64,000 bases of DNA, taken from contig CP136066.1 of NCBI GenBank assembly GCA_032622095.1, forward strand, positions 195,476,816-195,540,815, read 5' to 3'. The notes below the pieces were generated by a model. The model was not told where the DNA came from. It ran no database searches and saw only the letters and a program-made list of their open reading frames with translations. The position numbers and the translations under genes were made by a program. This DNA comes from Siphonodentalium dalli. Lineage: Eukaryota; Mollusca; Scaphopoda; Gadilida; Siphonodentaliidae. Below are positions 50,430-60,085 of the stretch, piece by piece (the first letter of the stretch is position 1; every line of letters begins with the position of its first letter).

Positions 50430-51160
50430 TGATCGTTCGTATACATTAGCTTTCACCGTAACGCGCATGAATACTTGTATGTATTTTATAAATTACTGCC
50501 ATACACATGATGGTGAGTGCAAGTATTTAATTTGTTTCTGGTAAGCTGATAATTAGCTCAGAAAAGTTTGACCAGTTTGGATCGTGCATCCGTAAATTGA
50601 GTCGAGAAGCTATATAAGTACCCACACTGGTCAAATAGTCCTGCTAATATGCTATGATGCTGGTGGGGGAAAGTGCTGCTGTTAAGAAAAATTACCGTTA
50701 TGTTTCTCAAATTGTCATTTTCTCAGTGCTTGGTTAAGCCCTGCGATATTGAGAACGAAATTTTCTTTATATGAAACATTTATGTTCATATATAGGTAAA
50801 CATGTGTTAATCATGCGTGCGCTGGTATTTGCATAAACATGTGTTAATCATGCCTGCGTTGGTATTTGCATAAAGGCAGTAATACATTCGTTTAGTTACA
50901 ACCAAAATTGCCATTATTAAAATATATTAAAATATATATACATGCTTTTAAATATTTTGTGCACATAATTGTATTATCCGTTCGATCACATTAGCCAAAG
51001 GCCCCGACAATTACAACTTTAGAAAAATATAAACATATATTCTTAACAGCATCAGTGTACCCAACCAGCATCATAGCAAAATTGCAGGACCCCCCCCCCC
51101 CCCCCCCGACCCCAGCGTCACATCAAATTAGTCTATACTAAATACTCATTTTTGGTTCCC
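50430..51160. other. Unannotated DNA with a poly-C run
   Basis: A homopolymer of about 18 C lies at about 51090-51107. A short direct repeat AAACATGTGTTAATCATGC occurs at about 50799 and 50835. No gene was recognised. Confidence 0.5.
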
Positions 51161-51165
51161 GTATA

Positions 51166-51228
51166 GGAATTGTTCAGATAATAAGTTCAACAAACGGTCA
51201 TTGTTGAACTTATTATCTGAACATTTCC
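51166..51228. repeat. Near-perfect hairpin, 22-bp perfect core, 7-nt loop
   Basis: 51172-51193 (GTTCAGATAATAAGTTCAAC...) is exactly complementary to 51201-51222, with loop ACGGTCA. The stem extends to about 28 bp with one mismatch. The size is compatible with a small-RNA precursor, but a short foldback element is equally possible. Confidence 0.8.
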
Positions 51229-51256
51229 ATTACCTGTTATCTGTCTGTCTTCTGCT

Positions 51257-51284
51257 TATATATATATATATATATATATATATA
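51257..51284. repeat. (TA)n microsatellite
   Basis: About 28 bases of pure TA just 3' of the hairpin. Confidence 0.95.
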
Positions 51285-51407
51285 CTGAACACCCCTCCAA
51301 ATTAATAAAAGACAATTCCAATGTATACGTTTATAACCGCGGGTGGGGGAATCCATTTAGTGTTGAAACGGGTTGATCAGGGGTGGTAACTTTTCGGTGA
51401 ATTATTT

Positions 51408-51975
51408 GTTAGATTTGATCCTCGCAAACAAGGTTACACTGGTGTTAATGTTTTCCATAGGCCTCAGTGCTAACGTTTTAACGTATACTGTTGGTAATAT
51501 CAATTTTGGGTCCAAAATATTGTTTAAATCTGAAAAATTTACATTTGGGTAAACTATATACGCAAAAAAATCATGTGCGTCTAGCAGGGAATTCGCCTTT
51601 AAATCTTGTGTTTTCGTAGGTATTGTCAGAACCGCATAAAAATATAGTCATATTTTAGACAACACCAAAAAATTCAAACTTCACTACAAAAGGTTAATTC
51701 CTGTGCCAATGGCTATTTTACCTATGGGAAATCATAGGGAAGAGGTGTGGTGATTTTTTTACGCAAAAAGCACACAAGTCTATTGACCAATCAGGACCCA
51801 GTGTCCTTTTATTCTCTCCTATATAGAATCCGCTAGATGTCACTCCGAACCCTATTTACACCAGTGTAACCACAAGTCCATGTTCTCAGGTGCATTTTTT
51901 TGCAACAAACTGTTTATTAGAGTTGATCCTCGCAAACAAGTTCATGTTCTGAGTTGCATTATTTGCAACAAACTG
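51408..51975 (+). repeat. Two tandem 62-bp units, the first split by a 440-bp element
   Basis: Unit 1 is 51408-51431 joined to 51872-51913. Unit 2 is 51914-51975. Both read TTAGANTTGATCCTCGCAAA, CAAG, TYCATGTTCT, GGTTGCATT-like, TTGCAACAAACTG. The intact second unit shows the sequence before insertion. Confidence 0.85.
51432..51871. mobile_element. 440-bp element, GGTTACACTGGTGT ends, 4-bp TSD, empty site adjacent
   Basis: Perfect 14-bp inverted ends GGTTACACTGGTGT, flanked by ACAA on both sides (51428-51431 and 51872-51875). The neighbouring tandem unit (51914-51975) carries one uninterrupted CAAACAAG, so both borders and the ACAA duplication are confirmed. No open frame of note. A 4-bp non-TTAA duplication does not fit piggyBac; the superfamily is unassigned. 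Confidence 0.85.
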
Positions 51976-52142
51976 TGTACATCGCGTGCATACCACTGCA
52001 CGCAATGACATAACAATGATCTGGAGTCAGGTCATTTCGATGTCAATTATTTGTGTTAATTTCTCATTTTAATTGAGATTATTGCATGCAACACGTGCAC
52101 AACAGGGTGCAACTGTCGCGTCACAATGAGCATAGCAATTAA

Positions 52143-52417
52143 CCCTTTCATGACGGGAGCTTCCTGAATGTTTGCGAAAACCCTGTGCCAATGCATTCTC
52201 TTATATATGCCAGTCGGCCATAGGTCGCCTCGCATATATAAGAGAATGCATTGGCCTAACAAATTTTATATTATTTTTTATAATTATTCAAAAATTTAAG
52301 AAAAAATGAAAAAAAAATGATGAAAAATGTTATAGAATGTAAGAAAAAATGATAACAATTGTTAAAGAATGTAAGAAAAAAATATTTTAAAAATGATAAA
52401 AACCAGTCATGAAGGGG
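52143..52417. mobile_element. piggyBac-type MITE, CCCTTTCATGA ends, single hairpin (275 bp)
   Basis: TTAA at 52139-52142 and 52418-52421 bounds CCCTTTCATGACGGGAGC and, inverted, CCCCTTCATGACTGG. It contains one 67-nt hairpin (52188-52254) next to CCCTGTG and then AT-rich filler of repeated AAGAAAAAATGA words. The inverted second hairpin seen in other families is missing, consistent with a deletion. Confidence 0.88.
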
Positions 52418-52421
52418 TTAA

Positions 52422-52992
52422 ACAGTGGGTGTCTCGATCGATCATTTTGTTTTTTGAAACCTTAAACGCTCTTTATATGAATTTGTTCCACTCTTGCACT
52501 CATTAACACAGCTCAAACATTGTAACTATGAATTCCACGCACAGTCGTATGGCTATGCTGTTTTCTTTCGATGATCATACGATGTACGCCGTTTTTCGTG
52601 AAACATGTTTAAGTATATAAGTCACGTGTAAACCGTTGGCTCGATATTATTTTCGCAGAGGGGCGTGTTTACTCTCCTTGTGTGATTAAAATTAAAGGCC
52701 ATAATGTCCGTTTATGTTTATGAAGTCGGTTGAGTACAGAGGGAATCTGTTCGTTTTGGAAAACATATATTCGTCCAGTGCCTAAAATGTTTATGTCCAA
52801 TAATGCGTCCAGATAAAAGTAATAGATATTTACATGTGTGCGTACTTCAACCGTTGTGTTCTTTGAAATGATACATTATATGTGGTTGAAATTTTCGACA
52901 ATCTTAGTTCATTGCTACATTCATCCAACGGGGATAGTGTTTGGACATACACTGATTGGTTTTATTCAATGCAATGAGTCCACAAACTGCCT
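52422..52992. other. Unannotated DNA
   Basis: No gene or repeat was recognised. AAACGCTCTTTATATG occurs at about 52466. Confidence 0.45.
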
Positions 52993-52996
52993 TTAA

Positions 52997-53348
52997 AGGG
53001 GGACTGTACACTAAATCTGGCCATTTATGGGACCATCTCCTTTTATATATATACTCTACAGAATGTATGCAACAAATGAATGAATTTGAGCCACAGATTA
53101 GTGCAAAATACACTTGTGTGTTCTATGAACGATGCAAACAACATGGTAATTATAATGAAAATTAATTTATGACTCCAGCCATAAATTCATTTTCATTATA
53201 ATTACCATCTTGTTTTACATCGTTCACAAGTAAATGGGGGTATTTTGCACTAAACTGTGGCTCAAATTCATTCATGTATTGCATATATTCTGTTGAGTAT
53301 AAAAGGAGATGGTCCAATAAATGGCCGGATTTAGTGTACAGTACCCCT
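52997..53348. mobile_element. TTAA-type foldback MITE, 352 bp, near full-length palindrome
   Basis: TTAA at 52993-52996 and 53349-53352. The ends read AGGGGGACTGTACACTAAAT and AGGGGTACTGTACACTAAAT. The arms (about 52997-53165 and 53178-53348) pair almost throughout, leaving about a 12-base centre. Frames of 69 codons on both strands simply read the palindrome. A transcript would give a stem of about 165 bp. Confidence 0.9.
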
Positions 53349-53625
53349 TTAATTTAGTTTGTTTTTAATAAATTCTTGAAATTGTGAAATTTAGGGAGGT
53401 CGTGTTTAATCCAAGTTGTTCTGATCATATTGATTTCTAGTTCAAGAACCTAGGATCAGATTGAAGTTCCCCAGTTGAAGTTGGTGATGTTCACCCATTG
53501 GACGCCTCGATTATGGATTTTATCTTCTGCAAATTAGGGGATATAGAAACTTGCCAGATGGGAACACGTAACTAAAAACAATGTTAATTTGATACCATAT
53601 ATACTTCCCGGAAGATGAGGCCTAA

Positions 53626-53718
53626 GCAGAATGAGGTCCCCAGAGGGTGAATTTAGTGATGCTAGCCCGCTATGCGGGATAGCGTCACTAAATTCACCCT
53701 CTGGGGACCTCATTCTGC
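53626..53718. repeat. Extreme hairpin: 45-bp stem, 3-nt loop
   Basis: 53626-53670 and 53674-53718 are complementary at 43 of 45 positions around loop TAT; one of the two mismatches is a G-U pair in RNA. The arm starts GCAGAATGAGGTCCCCAGAG and ends GCTAGCCCGC. The 93-nt size resembles a miRNA precursor, but such perfect arms more often mark a young foldback element or hairpin-siRNA source. Confidence 0.88.
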
Positions 53719-53747
53719 AAATGACAGACACGCTATTTGCAGGCTTG

Positions 53748-54342
53748 GTCCGATTATATGACACGTGCCTATGTAAAATGTAAATTGATTTACAGTTAAC
53801 TCTATTTGACCGTGTGAGCTCGGGACATCATTATTGCATGTTTCCACTATACCATGCAGAGTCCAAGACTTGTGTATTTCTATACTTTACTCCCTGGATA
53901 TGATCACCCCCCCCCCCCCCTACATATAATATATGGGTATATAATACAAAACGGAAATAAACAGGGATGTGGTGACAGGTGGTATGTATGGAGGTCGACA
54001 TCACCCAATTTTTTTTCAAACTTTTCAACAGTTGGAAATTTCAGATCTAAAATATGTTGAAATTGTACTGAACGTTAAAAGTCCAACCGTCATTTAGTGC
54101 GAAATGTGCTGCCACAAAGTCGAATATTTTCCAATGCTGCCGCTCGGAAATGTCAATATATATCAAATCATTGTGTCAATAGTATATACAACAGTAATTA
54201 TTTACCAACACCGAAATTATACGTACCATGAAGTCTAAGTGATGTTGGCACCGCATCATTGTGTCACCGTAATCGTCTGTCTTTTAGGGGACGCGCGGCC
54301 TTTTACATAACCGTCCAAGAGGCACGTGTCATATAATCGGAC
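53748..54342. mobile_element. Candidate element with perfect 23-bp inverted ends
   Basis: GTCCGATTATATGACACGTG plus CCT at 53748-53770 is exactly inverted at 54320-54342, 550 bases apart. The interior has no recognised gene and includes a poly-C run at about 53908. No target duplication is evident, so a transposon call is inference. Confidence 0.6.
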
Positions 54343-54815
54343 AGCAATCAGAGCGATCATTATAACGTCACCGTCTACTGACGTAAATTTGCCGCGACCC
54401 CTCATTATTACACAATCGCCCAGGGAACCAGTTTAATCCGAGACAGGTGCTCAAATTAGACCGATCCCGCCCGATCGCTATCTCCTCTTTCTTTAATGTG
54501 TCGTCTGTGCGAAATTTCGCACGTGACCTGACGGTGCGCAGGCGCAATTAAAAGTTTGTGTTATGTCCGGCGAGGGAAAGTATGAACTATTTGTTGGTTA
54601 TGTGTTATCGGTGTTTGGGCGTGATGAGTGCGCACGATAAATGAGCGACCCCGGGCGTGCGTCCCAGTAGGGGTTCATTTAATAATAAACTCGCCTAATG
54701 CGGGGCGCGTGCACCAGTTATTGTCGAACGGAAAGACTGGATATTTAACTTGCATTTTGCGTAATTTGTTGGCACGACCTGTGATTCCGATGAAGATAAT
54801 TGATGTGTCAATACA
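54343..54815. other. Unannotated DNA
   Basis: Slightly GC-richer than its surroundings (54460-54720), with no recognised gene or RNA. Confidence 0.4.
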
Positions 54816-55015
54816 ATGTGCTAAAGGCGTGTTCTTCTATCATCAAATTTCATTTCACAATATGTTAAAGGCATGTTCTGATATCATAAACCGTATAATT
54901 TCACAATATGTTAAAGGGATGTTCTGCTATCATAAACCGTCATTTCACAACATGTTAAACAGGTTTTCTGATATCACAAATGTCATTTCACAATATGTTA
55001 ATGGGGTGTTCTGAT
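54816..55015 (+). repeat. Tandem repeat of about 50 bp, four copies
   Basis: Units carry ATTTCACAATATGTTAAAGG, GTTCTGATATCATAAACCGT and small length changes. The long open frame across it is a consequence of the repeat. Confidence 0.85.
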
Positions 55016-55441
55016 CATTCGAGGCCCCGTTCGTTTGACTGTCATAACAGAATCGCATACATTTTATCTCGTTACAATTAGAATAGACGGTCTTGAATCG
55101 GGGTGTCAAACATTTAAGGTATCAAAACAATCACAATTTTGTTCACAATAGCATGAGATCTAAGCAAAAGAAATTTCTTGACTCAAAAGAAAATGTTGGT
55201 CGTACAGTTCATTTGGTATTTTCCGTTATTGTCCTTAATTAGATTTTAGTAATATGAGTAGCTGGCTCTATGAGTAGTAGGTATTTCTCTATTTGAAATC
55301 GAAATGATTTTTTTTGCCCTTTTTTCATTTTAATATTTTCGTAATTCGACCTTAATTGTCACAGGCGCGTGGTCGGATTTATGTCGAGTTCATTGTCACT
55401 TCCGTGTGAACTTATTGTTTTGTCATCTATTTTAATATCCG
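55016..55441. other. Unannotated DNA
   Basis: No feature was recognised. Confidence 0.45.
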
Positions 55442-55449
55442 CTTCCGTG

Positions 55450-57065
55450 CGGTGTGACTAAACACCGCCCGGACCAGCCCGGACCAGCCCGGACCAGCCC
55501 GGGCCAGCCCGGACCAGCCCGGACCCCCCATATGGACTATATGAGTGATTATAAGGGCAATATAAGTGCAGGGGTGTCATGGAAACCCACTCAGGGTCGC
55601 TATTGACTCTCAAAATGCCGGCATCGGAGATAATTTTCGCCGCGAAATGAAGCTAACAGCCCGGACCGCCCCTGCTGCGTCCAGGTGTGATTTTAGTATT
55701 CACATCTGTGCGAGGGTGTTAATGAAACCCAAATACGCTGGGAGAGTGGTCAAGGTCAAACGGAAGTGCCGCTTATTAACCCCTAAACTTCCCAGATTCA
55801 TCCAGAATTACAAAATTGCGCCCCCAATAAACAAACTCACAGCCCGGACCCCCTTAATGTCCTCGTACTTCTAATAACTCCTTACATATGTGTTGTGGAA
55901 CTACCCTCGACTACACTCACGAAGATACAATGGCGAGTCGCCCACAAAAGCCTGGCAATTAACCCCCAAAATGCCGCCATCGACTATTATGTTTACCCAT
56001 AACGACACTGACAGCCCGGACCAGCCCGGACCATCCCCATCCAGCCCGGACCCCCCATATGGACTATATGAGTGATTTTAAGGCCAATATAAGTGCAGGG
56101 GTGTCATGGAAACACACTCAGGGTCGCTATTAACCCTCAAAATGCCGGCATCGGCGAAAATGTTCGCCGAGAAATGAAGCTAACAGCCCGGACCACCCCT
56201 GCTGCGTCCAGGTGTGATTTTAGTATCCATATCTGTGCGAGGGTGTTAATGAAACCCAAATACGCGCGGAGAGTGGTCAAGGTCAAACGGAAGTGCAGTT
56301 TATTAACCCCTAAACTTCCCAGATTCAGCCAGAATTACAAAATTGCGCCCCCAATAAACAAACTCACAGCCCGGACCCTCTTAATGTACTCGTACTTCTA
56401 ATAACTCCTTTCCATGACACCCCTGCACTTATATTGGCCTTAAAGTCACTCATATAGTCCATATGGGGAGTCCGGGCTGGACCGGGATGGTCCGGGATGG
56501 TCCGGGCTGTCAGCGTCGTTATGGGTAAACATAATATAGTCGATGGCGGCATTTTGGGGGTTAATTGCCAGGCATTTGTGGGCGACTCGCCCTTGTATCT
56601 TCATGAGTGTAGTCGAGGGTAGTTCCACAACACATATGTAAAGAGTTATTAGAAGTACGAGGACATTAAGGGGGTCCGGGCTGTGAGTTTGTTTATTGGG
56701 GGCGCAATTTTGTAATTCTGGATGAATCTGGGAAGTTTAGGGGTTAATAAGCGGCACTTCCGTTTGACCTTGACCACTCTCCGTGCGTATTTGGGTTTCA
56801 TTAACACCCTCGCACAGATATGAATACTAAAATCACACCTGGACGCAGCAGGGGTGGTCCGGGCTGTTAGCTTCATTTCGCGGCGAAAATTTTCGCCGAT
56901 GCCGGCATTTTGAGGGTTAATAGCGACCCTGAGTGGGTTTCCATGACACCCCTGCACTTATATTGCCCTTAAAATCACTCATATAGTCCATATGGGGGGG
57001 GTCCGGGCTGGCCCGGGCTGTTCCGGGCTGGTCCGGGCTGGTCCGGGCGGTGTTTAGTCACACCC
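55450..57065. mobile_element. Composite palindromic element, 1616 bp, with 8-bp TSD
   Basis: CTTCCGTG flanks both sides (55442-55449 and 57066-57073). The inverted ends read GGTGTGACTAAACACCGCCC, itself a tip hairpin, followed by tandem GGACCAGCCC decamers. Inside, a 527-bp unit (55521-56047) is followed by a partial direct copy (56048-56400), then a short inverted piece (56413-56465) and a full inverted unit (about 56466-57000). Each unit holds a 102-codon frame opening MQGCHGN (55566-55874, 56093-56401, minus 56649-56957). Their differences are largely amino-acid changing, so coding is not supported. The 8-bp duplication suggests a hAT- or P-like nonautonomous element (inference). Confidence 0.85.
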
Positions 57066-57073
57066 CTTCCGTG

Positions 57074-57413
57074 TGATCTTAACTAATTCCATTTCATACG
57101 GTTCAGTGTTTTAATACTCGCACGTGTATTGATTCATATACTTCTTCCCAAGTTTTATTTCCACTGATTTGTATCTATGGTTCTGGATGGATGGTTTATT
57201 AGCAAAGTCAACATCTAAGTTGCAACATGCCATAAAACTTATATAAACATATACAAACAATACATAACATACATGTACATCAATAAATGCGTTCATCATA
57301 TAATATGATATTAATAATAAATACAAATAATGGTAATACATTTAGGAATGTTTTCTGAAATGGAATAACTCATATAATATTTACATTATATATAATATAA
57401 TGTAATACTTGCT
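57074..57413. other. Unannotated AT-rich DNA
   Basis: Very AT-rich near 57360-57410, possibly the decayed tail of the LINE fragment that ends at 57414. No gene was seen. Confidence 0.4.
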
Positions 57414-57821
57414 TCATGGTAACTTTATAAACGCTAATTTTAATAAAATGCTCACTCTTTTCAATATACTTATGTTAAGCAGTGACAGCAATCTGTAGAA
57501 TTTATTTATGTTAGGATTTTCCCAGTAATACTTCGGGATATAGGTTTCTCGCAGATCGTTAAGTTCAGTACACACAATAACAAAATGATATTCATCACAT
57601 ACATTTTCGCCACATAACGGGCATTTCGTGTTGTTACATATACTATTCCATCTGCATTGCTCTACCGGTAGTCTGTGGTTGGCTGTTCTAAATTTCAGTA
57701 AATAAGTAGCCAGATGAGAGGGCAAATATACTAAGTATCGGCTCAATCTGACAGAATCCTTTATGTTTCTCACACCCGCATATTCAAAACTATTTCTTTT
57801 ATACCATACAGTTCTAAACTG
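57414..57821 (-). pseudogene. LINE ORF2 C-terminal fragment with intact zinc knuckle
   Basis: The minus frame is open from 57821 and reads FRTVWYKRNSFEYAGV..., YLLKFRTANHRLPVEQCRW, CPLCGENVCDEYHFVIVC, then ...NISILKRVSILLKLAFIKLP and stop. TANHRLPVE-xxRW followed by CxxC...DEYHF...C is a common signature downstream of the reverse transcriptase in animal LINEs. Upstream a stop (57822-57824) ends the frame and no RT motifs remain. It is 5'-truncated and not functional alone. It differs from the fragments at 31.8 and 37.2 kb, so at least three LINE lineages have inserted here. Confidence 0.82.
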
Positions 57822-58011
57822 TTACCACTCACACGCAGATGGTCTTCCATGTTATGTATGTATTTTAGATTAACTTGTATGTACACATTCTATCGCACGC
57901 GTTGTGTCAGCATTTGCTTTACAAACCCTTTAGGGCACACATATATAATAATTCGCTAAATTTCATTAGTATTAAACTATATCCGAACAAATTCAACATA
58001 CAATTGGTGCG

Positions 58012-58226
58012 ACCATTGTTTTAGTTGTCTAAGCGATTCAATCGATGAACCTCGATCCCCGATAATATTACTTTGTTAAGTTTCAGTTTTGAGACATACA
58101 TATATACACGCTGAAGGAAAACCTTAAATATAAAAAAACGGAACACAATAATTTGAATTGCTTCTCTCTATTGATGCCCTATAAAGACTTCACACGGAAC
58201 ACCAATAGCTCACTATAAGAACTTAA
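58012..58226 (+). repeat. Dispersed/duplicated repeat, copy 1 (hosts a TTAA element at its end)
   Basis: About 215 bases colinear with 59018-59232: TGTTTTAGNTGNCTAAGCGATTC-type start, GTTTCAGTTTTGAGACATA, GATGCCCTATAAAGACTTCA, AGAACTTAA. The final TTAA is the insertion point of the element at 58227. Confidence 0.8.
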
Positions 58227-58464
58227 CCCTTTCATGCTGAGAGCTGCGCTGGTGCAGCATTAAAATATCATGTTTCAGTGCATTCTCTTATAAATGCGAG
58301 TCTCCCACGGGGAGCCTCGCTTATATAAGAGAATGCACTGGCTTACAAGGTCAATGTAAATAGTGTTTGGCCAAAGTATTCTCTTATATTTGCGAGGCTC
58401 CATATGGGTTACTCGCATATATAAGAGAATGCATTGGCACAGGGTTTACGCAAAATTTCATGAA
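58227..58464. mobile_element. piggyBac-type MITE, CCCTTTCATGC end, two diverged hairpins
   Basis: After TTAA (58223-58226) it reads CCCTTTCATGCTGAGAGC, matching the family at 52143. Hairpins lie at 58276-58341 and 58371-58437. The right end (ATTTCATGAAGC, about 58455) has lost its TTAA. The first hairpin has changed sequence at its apex and base but mostly still pairs. The copy at 59018-59232 shows the empty target. Confidence 0.78.
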
Positions 58465-58539
58465 GCTCCAGTCATGGATCAATAGATTTCACACTACATA
58501 ATGGTTGAATTATTAAACTATCAGAAAAACTTCAAGATA

Positions 58540-58996
58540 TGTGACCCGCCATATCAAATCCAGTCGTAAGTCGGGATATTTTTACCATGTGCCAATGCAT
58601 TCTCTTATATATGCGAGTTAGGTCGCCTCGCATATATAAGAGAATGCATTGGCCTAACAATTTTTTATCATTTTTTTTAAATAAATGTTTCTTACAAATT
58701 TTAGGACATAAAATTTAAAAAAACATCCATTACCCTGCAGGGAGCCCCACACACATATAGAAGCATATATAAGAGTGTCGTCTGCTCATGTTTGTCTTGG
58801 GCTCTGTATGGGTGAAATTATAAAATTGTTAAAGAATACAAGAAAAAAGTATTAAAATTGTAAAAAATTGTTAGGCCAATGCATTCTCTTATATATGCGA
58901 GGCCACCTATGGTCGACTCGCATATATATAAGAGAATGCATTGGCACAGGGTAAAAAAATCCCGACTTACGACTGGATTTGATATGGCGGGTCACA
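58540..58996. mobile_element. Double-hairpin foldback element, TGTGACCCGCCATATC ends
   Basis: The same family as 28055-28513 with the central part in the opposite orientation. The hairpins are 58592-58652 (a short apex deletion) and 58876-58944 (one extra TA). The outer arms TGTGACCCGCCATATC and CAGTCGTAAGTCGGGA are almost perfect inverted repeats. It lies between the two copies of the 215-bp repeat. Confidence 0.88.
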
Positions 58997-59017
58997 TATA
59001 TACTTTTGGTCCGTCCA

Positions 59018-59232
59018 AACTGTTTTAGATGACTAAGCGATTCGGTAAATGAATCTCGATCCCGATAAGATTACTGGGTAAAGGTTTCAGTTTTGAGACA
59101 TAAATGCACGCTGAAGGGAAATCTGAATATAGTCGAGCATAAAACGGGACACAATAAGAATCGCTTCGCTCTATCGATGCCCTATAAAGACTTCACACGG
59201 AAACCCCATTTCTCTCTAAGAACTTAATGATC
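59018..59232 (+). repeat. Dispersed/duplicated repeat, copy 2 (empty TTAA site)
   Basis: Homologous to 58012-58226 at roughly 80 percent. Here CTAAGAACTTAATGATCC is uninterrupted, giving the pre-insertion state of the TTAA target. Confidence 0.8.
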
Positions 59233-60081
59233 CAGGTCTATTGTAGATTAATTAAATTCACACGTGTGAATCATCGATTTCTATTCAGAACAGAGGAATT
59301 GTTTGATTGATTTTCCATCTGCGTAAAATTAGGCGCCCGAAAACCCGCAATTTATCAGGTATAAACTCGGGAAAATGTTCCACATAGCCACGCTCCCAAT
59401 ATAACCAAAGAAGGTATGTGGTGTCTTATTTCAAGCTTTGGTTAAACATTTATTCCGAGTTCGTGTATCCAGTCGCAGCAGATCTTTCATTAAAATATAA
59501 TTAACTATATAAAGCTGTGGCCCCTGTGTGCGATGTTGTTGCCAGACAGAGCCTTTATTCAGCGGCGGCCCCATTTTGATCGTTTAAATACAAAAATGAA
59601 TTTTTTGTTTTAATTATTTTTCAGATTGAACTCCTTGCTCAATTTAAATTGTTGTTATTTATTTAATAATGTTTTTTGATTGGATAGGATAATTTGGAAA
59701 ATGATATGCTTATAGTTAAAGGGACTTAATGACTTCGGAGTGTGTTTATGCGAAATAACATAAAAGTCTGTAAAACAACTATATATCATCAACATGAAGA
59801 AATAGATTGACTTTATTCTTAGTTTCACTGCTAATAACTCTCCAATAATTACCGATAAAAGTCCAATTAATCCAATAAGATACCAAAGTTTAATAAAAAC
59901 TTGGCGGTAAACATCGGAAAAGGTCGAAGTATATGAAAAATATTCTGAAAATCACATTCGGACAAAATTATTTGAACTTGCTATATACAATTAGCAATGT
60001 TTGTTGACAAATCAGTTTTGTTTACATGACATTGGTTTCAACACGCGAAAAATTTCGTTATTGGAGAACTATCAAAAATGA
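59233..60081. other. Unannotated DNA
   Basis: No gene, RNA or repeat was recognised. Confidence 0.45.
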
Positions 60082-60085
60082 TTAA

